A stretch of DNA of 64,000 nt from Apiosordaria backusii (lineage: Eukaryota > Ascomycota > Sordariomycetes > Sordariales > Lasiosphaeriaceae), in contig JAUKTV010000008.1 of assembly GCA_030549205.1 (NCBI GenBank), positions 1,302,001 to 1,366,000 on the forward strand. Reading direction: 5' to 3'. Position 1 is the stretch's first letter, and each line of letters opens with the position of its first letter. The notes below the pieces were generated by a model. It saw only the letters and a list, made by a program, of their open reading frames with translations, searched no databases and had not been told where the DNA came from. The position numbers were made by a program, and so were the translations under genes. Positions 35,466 to 45,981 of the stretch are shown here, piece by piece.

Positions 35466-37092
35466 TTAATCATTATGTGTGTTTTTTGTTTTCATTCTCT
35501 TCATCAGATCCGTTCCTCTTGATAAGTTGCGAGATAGGTATCCATGCTCCTCCCAAAGTTGGTAGATTTTATCTCTTATTGCTTCATGACCGGCTGATCT
35601 CTGGTTTCCACACAATTTTGAATGAGCCATTGTTTTTTTTTTTTTCAGAGTGAGGTTTAAAACAGATTATGTATGAGAGTGGAGGAATTTGGGGGGGGGG
35701 GGGGGGGGGGAGGGGTTGTAGCTAACTCACAGGGTGAAATGTCTTGCCATAATACGTCGGTGTCAGCCACATCGAGTCACCCGGCTTCCTCCACAAAGCA
35801 GCCCCCCTTTTACCTTTCCCCTGCCCCCCGCCGCGGCAATGATGACGATAGTGCTCAACCAACCTCAGCCCCGGGTCCTCTTTTTTCGCCTTGGCCATCA
35901 AGCAGACGGTTTTTTCTCCCCAGTCGCCTTTTTGCATGGCGTCTTCCCAGCAGTGATCGGGGTCGATGTATCCTACCCCGTCTTCCTTATCTTCGTCTTC
36001 GTCGTCATCTTCTTCTTTGTTGGGAATGGTGGAAGTGTAGACATTCCCAGCTTGATCCACATCCCTTCCCCCCGGTAAGAAAAACCAAGTCTCGTTCCTG
36101 TCGTAGTCTGGCTCTTTGACGACGCCGGGCTCGCAGAAGCGATGGGTGTTGAAGGTGGTGTCGTAGTTTACAAATAATACTTTCGGTTTGTTGGTCTTGC
36201 TGGTACTACTAGCAAGGAAGGAGCGGTTGACTTCGTCTACGACGTCTGCGAGGAGCTGGTTGGCTTTGAGGACGAAGGTATTCATTTTTTGGCGGGTGGA
36301 CTGGGTTAATTTTGCTCCGTTGGTTCCAGGCAGCCCCCCCCTCACAGAAGATGAAGAGGAAGGAGAAGTCCATACTCCAAAGGAGACGTCATTGCACTCT
36401 GTGGTGTTCTCGTTGAAGAACCGCGCGTAGCCGGTGACGGTGATGAAGAAGTTTGGGTGGTGCTCCCAGGCAACGCGGTCTAGTATCTCAAGGAGGATCA
36501 ATTTGATTCGTAGTTTTAGCTTCTGGTTGTTGCTATCGGATAAGGTGTCTTCGACTTTTTTGAGGGCGTCCTCGCAGGTCTCGGAGGAGAACCAGCCGTA
36601 GAAACGGAAGACACAGGCGTTGAGGAGGGAGAAGAAGTCGAGGTCGTTGCCGGCTATGGAGAGGGTTGCGAATGCTGGGGGGCCGAGGGAGGGTTGGAAG
36701 GTGTCGATTTGGGAGTCGTCGGGGGAGGGTGGGGAGGAGGAGAGGAGGTCGATGGTTGTGGCGCCTGTGCAGGAGAGCCATTGATGGTTTGTGCGATTTG
36801 GGAGGAGGGAACTGGCGAGGAGGTATGGGTAGGCGCCTAGGCCTTGACGGCAGGGGTCGGAGGGGGAGGGGAGGTCGGGGCGGGTGCCTATGCCTGCTGA
36901 GTAGGAGTCGCCGAGGGAGATGAAGCCTGGGATGGAGGCTTTTGGTGGTTTATGATGGTGGTTGTCGAGAAGAGATAGGACGCGTTGTTGGTTTTGATGG
37001 GAGTTATCAGGAGGTTTGAACGGTTCAGAGAGGGCGAGGGCTGAGGTTAATGCTGGGAGGAGGAGAAAGGGGACTGTGGTGATGGTGAACAT
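35466..37092 (-). CDS. secreted SGNH-family hydrolase/lipase
   Basis: Two exons: 35731-37092 and a short 3' exon 35466-35600, joined over a 130-nt intron (35601-35730, donor GTGAGT, acceptor CAG). The product is 498 residues from the ATG that gives MFTITTVPFLLLPALTSALA, a signal peptide; the upstream in-frame codons lie outside it. SGNH blocks are block I GDSYSAGIG with nucleophile Ser63, the glycine region WLSCTGATT, and block III SIAGNDLDF (Asn at about 149). The last block begins FHP at the end of exon 1 and continues RSAGHEAI in exon 2. Without splicing the frame ends right after FHPVS and lacks the GH motif. The enzyme is probably a secreted esterase or lipase; its substrate cannot be told. 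The intron holds a 20-base C run (coding strand). Confidence 0.85.
35691..35710. repeat. 20-base G homopolymer inside an intron
   Basis: Twenty G in a row on the plus strand (C on the coding strand) lie within the SGNH hydrolase intron, near its donor site. A T13 run (35633-35645) lies in the same intron. Confidence 0.95.
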
Positions 37093-39029
37093 GGCTGCGG
37101 GCTGATACATGTGTTCTAGACAGAGCAATCCAAAGTTAAAGAGAACAAAATCACATAAAATCTCATTTCATTCAAGAACTGAGAGGAGAATCTCAATCCC
37201 TTATCACACCCAAGTTCAGATAGTAGCTTACAACTCCGAAACCAGGCCCTCCCACTTCATCAACCAGCCTGACCTCCAACATTGTCCACGAGAGCACAAG
37301 GCAGCAGCTCTCATTCACGTGAATCAAAGGTTCGGTGAGCGTAAAGCTTGCGCGTCTCACCCACTTCTTACTTGGAGACCTTTCTTTCACGAACGTGCCT
37401 GCCCTATTGGTTACCAGCTGTTCGACCACCCTAACCCCTCCTAACCCCAACCCCAACAGCTTAAACTTTTGGACAAAGGACAGAACATCGCCTGAATTGA
37501 TTATCTCCTAGGCTGGGAACCCTAATATTAATTGATTGATCAATCGTACATCGATAGAAAACATGACGTTATTGTTCTCTTTTCTTTTCCGAGGAGAAAC
37601 TGGGCAGTTGGCAAAAGAGGGCTTATCTAATCACTTACACCCACGATCTTGACCAACCACACACCACCACCGCAATCCTAAATATCACGTTACAACTCGC
37701 TCCACGCCCACTGTCTACCAAGCAGCAATATTCCTACCAATCCACATCTCCAACAATTCCCTCAAGCACAACCCGTCTTTAACCCAAGCATATAACACGC
37801 CAAAACTCCATTCCACCTCCCAATTCTCTCACTCACCAACCAGATGCCACCTATTCATCCCGATTGCTCATCCATCCATCACCAAACCGTCATGATATGC
37901 ACGCCAACCCTGGCACGCTTCCCTTCCCCTCACCCTCCGTTCGGTTTCCCCCCTTCATCCTTCCACAAAACCTTCTAGCGTACCGCCATGCAAGACAAAA
38001 AAAACAATTTATTTCACCGTTACCCACCTCACCGTCAGCGTAGTACTCACTAAAACTCGGGATATTTATCCGTGATGCACTAGCTATATTGTAGGAAACT
38101 AGTCCTGCACCAAAAATCCCACCACGGCGGCTGGTGTTCTATATTTACTTCTTCTCTCCACGTGGCAATTGTAGTGTATATTTTAATTTATTCGACGTTG
38201 ATCTAAATTTTGGGGCCGTGTACGTATGCAGAACGAGAGGGGTTGATCGGAAGCGGGACATGACTTTGAGAATCAGAAATTTAAGGGCCTCAGAATTAAA
38301 GGTCAAGATCCTGAGAGAACGGAAAGAATGTCCACAACTTGCTATTCCGTTTGGCAATGAAACAGCGAGAAGAAGCGTGCAATGCGCAAAACACGACTGA
38401 GAACAGGAGTCAGTCCACCAAGAACAAAAATCGATAAGTAAAGTCAATATTATAGAGAGACAAGATGTGTTTGTTGTAAATGCTCATAAATTCTCCTCAA
38501 CTAGGCTTTCTTGCTATGTTATATATGTAACCGTATAGACCATCAAAAGGACTCCAGACCAATTTCGTTTTGTTATATGCATTTTTCCCTCGTTCTTGAT
38601 TTCTTTTACTGAGCTTCTTCATCTTTCATTCTTCACCATTCTTTCCCTCACAATTCGTCACCATAATACATATTCCATCCACATCATCAATCACCCTTCC
38701 CCATCCCTTCCCCTTCCCCCTTCCCATTCCCCCAGTCCATTCCATGCTATTCCCCCCACCCCTTATCCGTCATGATATTCGTAATATTTGTGTGTGTATG
38801 TGTATGTGAAGTAAAAGAAAAAAAAAAAGAAGCGCCAAAGCACCCCTACACACCCCCTCAAAAGGTCATGGTGATTATACACATGATTAAGCCGAAGAGA
38901 AAGAGAAAAAAAAACACCTTAACCACAACAACAAAAACGCCACGCAAAACAACAAGTATTACGCATGGCCTCCCTCAAGAAGTGGAAACAAAGAATCAAA
39001 ATATTAAGTACTTCCCTCCCCCCGCCCGT
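37093..39029. other. gene-free stretch between two minus-strand genes
   Basis: It includes the promoter of the SGNH hydrolase gene and the 3' flank of the MAPKKK gene. It is AT-rich with pyrimidine tracts around 38570-38770. No accepted frame. Confidence 0.5.
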
Positions 39030-41868
39030 CTACGCCGGCGGCGTCAAAAACGGACTCAACATCAAATCATCCGCGCTCGGCCTCTTATTATGATCAATCT
39101 CAAACGTCTGCGCCAAAAACTGCTTCGCCTCCGCGCTCGCATGCTCCGGGATCGTCGGCGTCGCCTTAGACCCTCCAATCTTGAAGATAGCCTGCAGCTG
39201 CGTGCAATCAGGGAAAGGATGCGTCCCCGTAAACATCTCCACCACCAAGCAACCCAGCGACCAGATATCCGCTTTGCGGGTATAAGACGTTTGCTTGACC
39301 ACCTCTGGTGCCATCCAGAAAACAGATCCTTGCAACGAAGGGCGGTGCTTGTTATTGTTGGCACCGTTGAGAATGTTGGTTGCCTCCAGTTTCTTCGAAA
39401 TGCCAAAATCAGAAATTTTGATTGTGCCCTTGTTATCGACCAAAATGTTGGCGCCTTTGATGTCGCGGTGAATGATGTCCATATTGTGGAGGTAGGACAG
39501 ACCATTGAGGATTTGTTTGACGAAGCTGCGGACGAGGGGCTCGGGGAGGGCGCCGTACGAGTTAAGCATGGTTTGTACTGAGCCGCCGGGGACGTATTCG
39601 AGGAAAATGTTGAGGTATTCAGCCGAGGAACCGCAGCCAAGGTACTGCACGATGTTGGGGTGGCGCAAGTCGCGCAGCAAACTGATTTCGCGCTTGAGAG
39701 CTTCGATCATGCTCTTCTTTCGGGCGTCGCTTTGGCTGTTGGCGCCAGGTGATGGGGTTTCGACTTGCTTCACAGCAAGTAGCTCACCGGTGACAGCGTG
39801 AAGAGCAAGGTAGACACAACCGAAAGACCCTTGACCGATGAGTGCGCCCTTCATCCACTTGCTATCATCCCAGGAGTCGCCAGCAAGAAAGCTCTGCAGC
39901 TCCTCATCGGCATCTTCTCCGTCGTCTGTTAGAGCCTGGTTGACTTCCTGCAGAGAACCGCCAGATCCAACGGTGCTATCGCCATCAAAGTAGCTATGTC
40001 GTACAACGTTGCCCTCTGGGTCCGTAACGCTCACGGCCGCAGTACCGGTATCCGAGCTGCTATCCGCAAAAGACACATACGATTTGCGGTTCGGTTCGAT
40101 AGGTGAGGACTCCTCCTGTAGAGTGTCGAGGACCGAGGAGGCGACTGAGTCTCGATACCCATGGTTTAGACGGCTTAGTTGGGTTCCAGGACGGACCTTG
40201 GCGACTTGATTTGAGGCAGTAAGCCAGCTATCGGCGATGGTAGGAATGGGGGGTGCGTCTTGAATGCTAGACGCAAAACTCAGAGTACTGGCGACACTCA
40301 GGCGGTGGTTCACCCTGCTAAGGCGTTGCGACCGACGCATGGACATGCGGGCTGTCCTGTCAATAGCCTCTCTGGAGTGGTCAGGGAAGTAGCTGGTAAG
40401 ATCGGAGGCGATCAGCTCGCTGGGAGGTCTTAGTCCTCCAAACTGTCGGAGCACCTTGCGGCCGCGGGGCACTCGTGATGTCTCAACCGGTGCCGGTCGT
40501 TCCAAGTCTCTGGCGGTGTTGTAAACATTTCTTTCTCGATCTTGATGATCCTGATATGAAACAGGTGAAAGGGGTGGTTGCTGGATGGTCTCCCATGATT
40601 CACCCAAAACCTTTTGTGCCTTTAATTGGCTTCGCTTGTCCATAGTCTCCATGGCGCGGTTGTGGTTTTGTTGCGCCTCCTCCATGGCAATTGCAGCCGC
40701 TCTTTCTAGTTCGGGAAGTCCCGGTTCTCCAGCAGGAACACGTCGTAGAATGAGACGGTTCCGCTCTGGCCGGGTGTGGTCTTTGATCACCCTCCACAGT
40801 TCAGTATCGCCAAGGCGGCGGCATTGGTTCGGGTCAGGGTCAATACCAGCCAAAACCCAGAAGCAATAGTTTCTTTCGTGATCCTCCCGTAGCGCAAACT
40901 TGCGTAGTGTGACACGCATGACTTCCTCGCAGGTGTTGCAGTCGGCGATCTTAACAACCTTGGTCACGCCACCTGTTGAAATAACTCGAATCACATCCTG
41001 TCCAGGAGGCAAGGCAGCCATTAGTGAGCCGTCCATGCTGGACTGATTTCTGGTGTGGCTTGCCATCAAACGGCCTGTATGCGGTGGCTCCGGTGGAGAC
41101 ATGGGGAATATGGCCGTCGCAGGAGTTGGTTGACTGTATGCCGTGTGGGGAGGTTGAGGGTATCTCTGCTGCTGGTGGCGAGCGCTTCTAAAACCACCGG
41201 AAGACTGAGGGGAGGTAGGCCTTGAAGGGGTTTGGTTGTCAACACCGGGCACAGCAGCTGGGAAATCGAACTGGCGCGAATACCTCTTGTTGCTCGCCGG
41301 CATCCCGCGACCGCTGGTACCAGTATTTTGGGGCCGCGGTGATTGCGAAGATGGCGCATATTGGATATCAAGCCCCGCAAAGGAATCCTAGGTCAACCTG
41401 TTAGCTAAACAGTGTGGTGGTATGATCTCCAGGCTGCTCATCACATACCCTATTGCGCCTCTTCTGGTTGGCGTACGTCTTGGTTCGCAACTTCTTGATG
41501 CTCAGGAACAGGCGCACACGATCGCCAACCTTGTCAATGCCCATCTCCTTCAGCACTTCCTTATCCATCTCAAGCAGATTGTCGCCATTGATGTGGTTCC
41601 TGCGGAATATCTTCTCGTATTCGCCACACTTGACGCTCCGCAGGTACTCGCAAACCCTATCTTCGTCCCAATTCTTGACCGAGTCCGGACCATCAATGTC
41701 TGAAAACTCCGACTCGGTCGGGCTGGCGTAGTTTTGCGTGGCCATGGGAATGGTGGGCGCGCGTCGGGAGGAGGGGTAGGCGGCGGTCTGGGGCGTGTTC
41801 ACCATCATGGCCGACGGCTGCGAGCCCAGCGAAGCCGGAAATGTGGACTTGGAAGCCAACATTGCCAT
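39030..41868 (-). CDS. STE11: MAP kinase kinase kinase of the Ste11 family
   Basis: The top kinase of the fungal mating, fusion and filamentation MAPK cascade, cytosolic, acting with Ste50 and the Ste7-type MAPKK. Two exons (41449-41868, 39030-41387) with a 61-nt intron give 925 residues from the ATG of MAMLASKS. The frame is open upstream without another ATG. Domains in order: SAM (about 64-128, VKNWDEDRVCEYLRSV.., which binds Ste50); a Ras-binding-like or Ste11 RBD region (about 271-355, DVIRVISTGGVTKVVKIADC); a long Ser-rich linker; and the kinase domain (about 651-920) with GQGSFG, AVK (Lys680), HRDIKGAN (Asp782) and DFG (800-802). The conserved features are intact. A five-codon upstream ORF precedes the start (41900-41917). 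Confidence 0.96.
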
Positions 41869-44800
41869 CGCAACGACGGGGCCTTGGTTTTCTCTTTTGT
41901 CAGACCGACGACGGCATGAATTCAGCAATAAAGTTTTCCTAGCGGCGCAGGGTTGTGGCTTGGTGGGCAGCGACGTGCGTGAGCTGTCGAAAGGGGTGAT
42001 GGTTGACGGGATGGTCTAGAGTCTGGAATCACCGGGAGGCAGTGCGATGGTTGATGGAGCACCAACGGTCAGCCCACCGCAGGTTGGGATTAGAAAAAAA
42101 AAAAGATCGTGTCCGGGTGAGGCAGTCCGGGGCGCTGCAGAAGCGGCTGCAGAGTGATGATAAAGTCCAGGGCCCTCTGTCAGACAAAGAGAGAAGGAAT
42201 CCCGACGGGTGCCGGAAAGCAGTTGTTGAATGCGTTGTGCAACTTGGTGGTGGTAAGGTTCGGAGAGGTCCCTCTTTTTGGCCCAAACCCGAAGTTCCAA
42301 CTCTATTTCTCCTCGTTCCAGGATGATGCCGGAGAATGCGTGTACGGCTTCAGTACAGAAGAACCGCAGAAAGAATCGAAGAGACAGACAGGACCGGCGC
42401 CGTCTTGTGGTCGGGTGGTGTCAACTAAGGGACTGTCTAGAGTATTCTAGAGGGGTAATATCTAGTGGGTGAGGGGTGGTTTTGTTCAGAGACCTGGGGA
42501 CGCTCCAGGTGGGGCAGGGGATGCGAACGATTGCCCAATCCTCCCGATTCAGGCTGATGGGTTGGCTCGGAGGGTGCGGTGCAGCGTGTTGTGAAGGCGG
42601 ATTGGACAGGCCGTAAAGCACTCCCAAGAGGCTCACCAATCGCTTAAGGGACACCCTTGACATGAAACGAAGCTCGAGCCAGGCCAGGCGCTTCTTGGGA
42701 ACATATCACTGCATACCTGCCCCAAAGGCATTTGTTAAAATATCGCAAACCGCCAACCCGAGACGACGGTCTATCAAAGACACGGCAAACTTCATTGTCC
42801 ACTTGTTACAGCCCCAGTGAGCTCTTTCAAGCTACTCGGCGCCAGCGTCACAGAGAGCAGCCTCCCACAATGCGTTGATAAAGAACGAGAACAGCTAACG
42901 CTTTTTTGTTTCTTCCCTGTGCCTCTTAGCTAGCGATGCTGTGTCACCGTTTAGCCCCCAGCTGACTGCGCATGACGGCGGCGTCGATACCCCGAGCTCG
43001 GCCGCCATAGCGAGAAGCCGAAGAAGAGCCCTATCCAAAATGGCCTACCGAATGCCTATCATTGCATATCAAACCAAACATATTCGGAAGCGAGGTTTTT
43101 GCTTAGTTGTTTCCTATTCACGCAGGCCAACTATACCTTCCTGACGTAAATTGGCGTGATAGACACTTGTGATGCTCTGATATCGGTCTCTTGTCGGTGG
43201 CTCATCGGCCTCTTGGTTTGGCCACAACTCTTCGTATTCACCAGTTCATGACAACCCCTGCCGATGATAAGGGACTTTGTGGCGGGCCGTGATGCCAACC
43301 CAACAATGTTGAGAAGAAGAGCATCCCGGAAAAGCATTCCGTGGGACAAACAAAATCTCGTAGGATGGAAACATGTGAGCGGGACACGGCGCGGCCAATC
43401 ATGGCTGGGTGAAGTCTTTGCCAGCGGGACGGAATTCGACGATGAAACGGGAGTTGTTTCATCAACCACCACGCTCCACCAGGTCGGCAGGTCTTGCCTG
43501 TTAGCGCCTGAGCCCCGCACTGCGCCTGTCAGCTGGCACTCCTCGCCGTTGGCCCTAACAGCGACGACTGCCGTCGTGCAAGCATCACCTCGCCAGATGT
43601 TCGCGGAGGACAATGAAGTCATCGCCCGAAGAGCGGTCAATGGTACAGTACCGGGTTTGCTTGATAAAGTTGAGGCAGTTGCGAGAGATTACCATTATGC
43701 AGCCTTGCGAGGAAGACCCTATCCATCACGGGCCAAACTGTCCGTGTTGTCTGTTCTCTTTGAAGGGGGGATGTCTCTCCAGCATCATCAGTTAGTTCCA
43801 TGGGGACCAAAGGTCCAACATCTCCCGTAGTTCGTTCGATCTGTCAGCTATCAGTCGCTCTGTTGATAGATCCGTTGTTGATAACCGTTGCTGCCCCCTT
43901 TTTTTGCCTCCCGTGGGAACCGGATGATAATAGGGGCTGCCGGGCCACAATTCCCCCTCACGGCGAGGAGGAGCCAGACCAAGAGGCCAGGCGGCTACAA
44001 ACATGTGCCTTCTGGGGAATCCTGGATTGATGGTCGAGATGGTGTTGCGGAAGCACAGGCACAGCACAAAAAAAGATCACCGGGGCATGGCATGGTTTTG
44101 GGGTGATTGTTTAAGATTGCTGGGGGTTGACTGCATTTAAACCTGAAACGGGGCAGCGTGCTGATCGCAACTCTGGTCGTCAGGGGGGAAGATCTCGGCT
44201 TTGTCATAACCTCCGTCAATGTTCTGGAATCCAGACCTTTCCTTCCATCTTGGCACCGGCGTAAGCCACAAGAGAAATGCTCACGCCACAGAAATGAACG
44301 GGGCCCCGCTCTCACCCGCAGCCCCGAATTCACAAGGAAAATTCCGAGCGGGCATCCACCACCTGAACATCCATGGATGCATGTTGAACTGATGAAGATA
44401 TGCCGGCACATCCCATCTCATCTTTGGATCCCCCCCTCGGCAATGGGCACGCCTGATTCGACATATCATTGGTGTAGCCCCTATATATACACACGGATTG
44501 CTTGGCTTGCTGTTTCACTGCTTCTCTTTTTTCTCGTCGTCCACGTTGTTGAGTTTTTATAGCCAAGCTGGCGCCAGTGCAAGACTAAGCATCCCGACCG
44601 GCGCCTCTTCATGCAATGACCGGGCCTAGCACTGGTGCCCGGCGACCCGACGGTAGGTCCAGCCTGTGTTTGGGTTGTGAGAAGCGGATATCAAATCTGC
44701 ACCTCATCTCGATTCTTCTCGCGACGACATGAGTAGCGAAGGCGCGATGTCCACCCCATTTCGAACGGAATTGATCGCCGGGGGTTCATCCGGTCCAGCG

Positions 44801-45981
44801 ACTGCCCGCTGCGCCCAGTGAGAAGCAGCCAGCAACACGAAAGCAACAGCTGAGCTCCCCCATGCTCCCCTCCACTGACGGTCCACTTGACAGCACCGAT
44901 TGGGCAGCAGGCCCCTGTCGGCCACCATGTCCCGGCGGACTGCCATTGGCCAGACCATTCCCAAAACCGGTATGATAACATCATCCTACATCGAGACAGC
45001 ACCATGCCTGGCAATTCAACACGTCTCCGCCCTGATTTCCAGCACTGGGATCGATGGAAATCGAAGGAGGGGTGGGAACAAGCTCACACTCAGGGTCGGG
45101 AAACGAGGGGATGCCCAGATGAAGCCTTCTCTCCCATTGGACCGTGCTTGTTGGGAAATGGCACTTTGCTTTCTTGGTTCTCTTTTTTTCTCCTATGTCT
45201 GTCTGTCTGTCTGTCTTGTCTGTCGTCCTACCTTCGAGTCCTACCCGACCTGAATCGAACTGCTTTTGCTAGCCCTTTCATGTGCTCTTGAGCCAATTCT
45301 TTTCTTGCTGTATTTCTCAAGAGACCCTTCCCCCATTGTCACCCAGGGTTCACGTCCCTGTATCACATCAACCGATCTGCACCCGGCTGTGACGTCGCCG
45401 GAGCTTGTCTTGAGATCATATTCGGCACTCGGCCCTAAGAGTTGGTTCTCTACCCGGATTTATTATTGACGGCTTTCAGGATCTGCCGAAATTTCACGGC
45501 CGTTAGGTGGAGGCTTCTACAGCTCCGCGTTCCGGGGACGGGGGCTCCGCCAGACATGTTGAGACGCTCAACCATATCTCCCCTTGCTGCCCCAGATATC
45601 CGTCTTGTCGACCTTCGCTTCCCTTCTTGAACCGAACCGAATATCTCGATCCCAGTCCTCTTGTTGATCCAATTCGATACCCGAAACACTGTCTCGAACA
45701 CAATACCTTCCGATAGCAAAACCAAGGGTCTAGAATTCTGTCTCGCTTCTCGCAACCCCTAGTCTAGCTTGCTCTCGCTGCTTCGCATATTTTTCGCCAG
45801 CCTGCTCCTGTTTGAACAGACAAAGCCGTCCCCTGATTCGAAAACAGCAGGAGCATTGCCTCGCAATATCCACAAGCGCACCTTGTCGACGTTTCCGCTC
45901 TTAAAAACGCGCGAAGCCATCACTGCCCACTCTTGTCTATTCACTCCCAACTCCAATTATCAATATCGGAATTCAGAAATC
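41869..45981. promoter_or_regulatory. 4.1-kb divergent intergenic region between STE11 and the PH/LRR gene
   Basis: The region separates two divergently transcribed genes and must hold both promoters. The 188-codon frame at 43264-43830 and its antisense partner show no domain and are not accepted. A short TGTC microsatellite lies at about 45196-45215, and a near-perfect inverted repeat (GGCGCCAGTGC, about 44570, with GCACTGGTGCC, about 44629). Long leaders or non-coding transcripts are likely for a gap of this size, but this is not shown. Confidence 0.5.
41900..41917 (-). CDS. minimal upstream ORF in the STE11 leader
   Basis: ATG CCG TCG TCG GTC TGA, five codons, ends about 30 bases before the MAPKKK start. 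It is the only ATG I see in the roughly 230 bases upstream of the start codon. Such short uORFs can lower translation of the main frame; here it is inference from position only. Confidence 0.45.
   Translation of the reverse strand: MPSSV

Noticed and set aside
38772..39581. 269-codon frame on the plus strand
   Set aside because: Overlaps the conserved kinase domain of STE11 on the other strand; its Arg/Lys-rich content is the shadow of that gene.
43264..43830. 188-codon plus-strand frame in the STE11 upstream region
   Set aside because: No domain or consistent codon pattern, and an equally long antisense frame overlaps it.
45769..45981. N-terminal extension of the PH/LRR protein
   Set aside because: Begins with TTG; the first in-frame ATG is at 45982.
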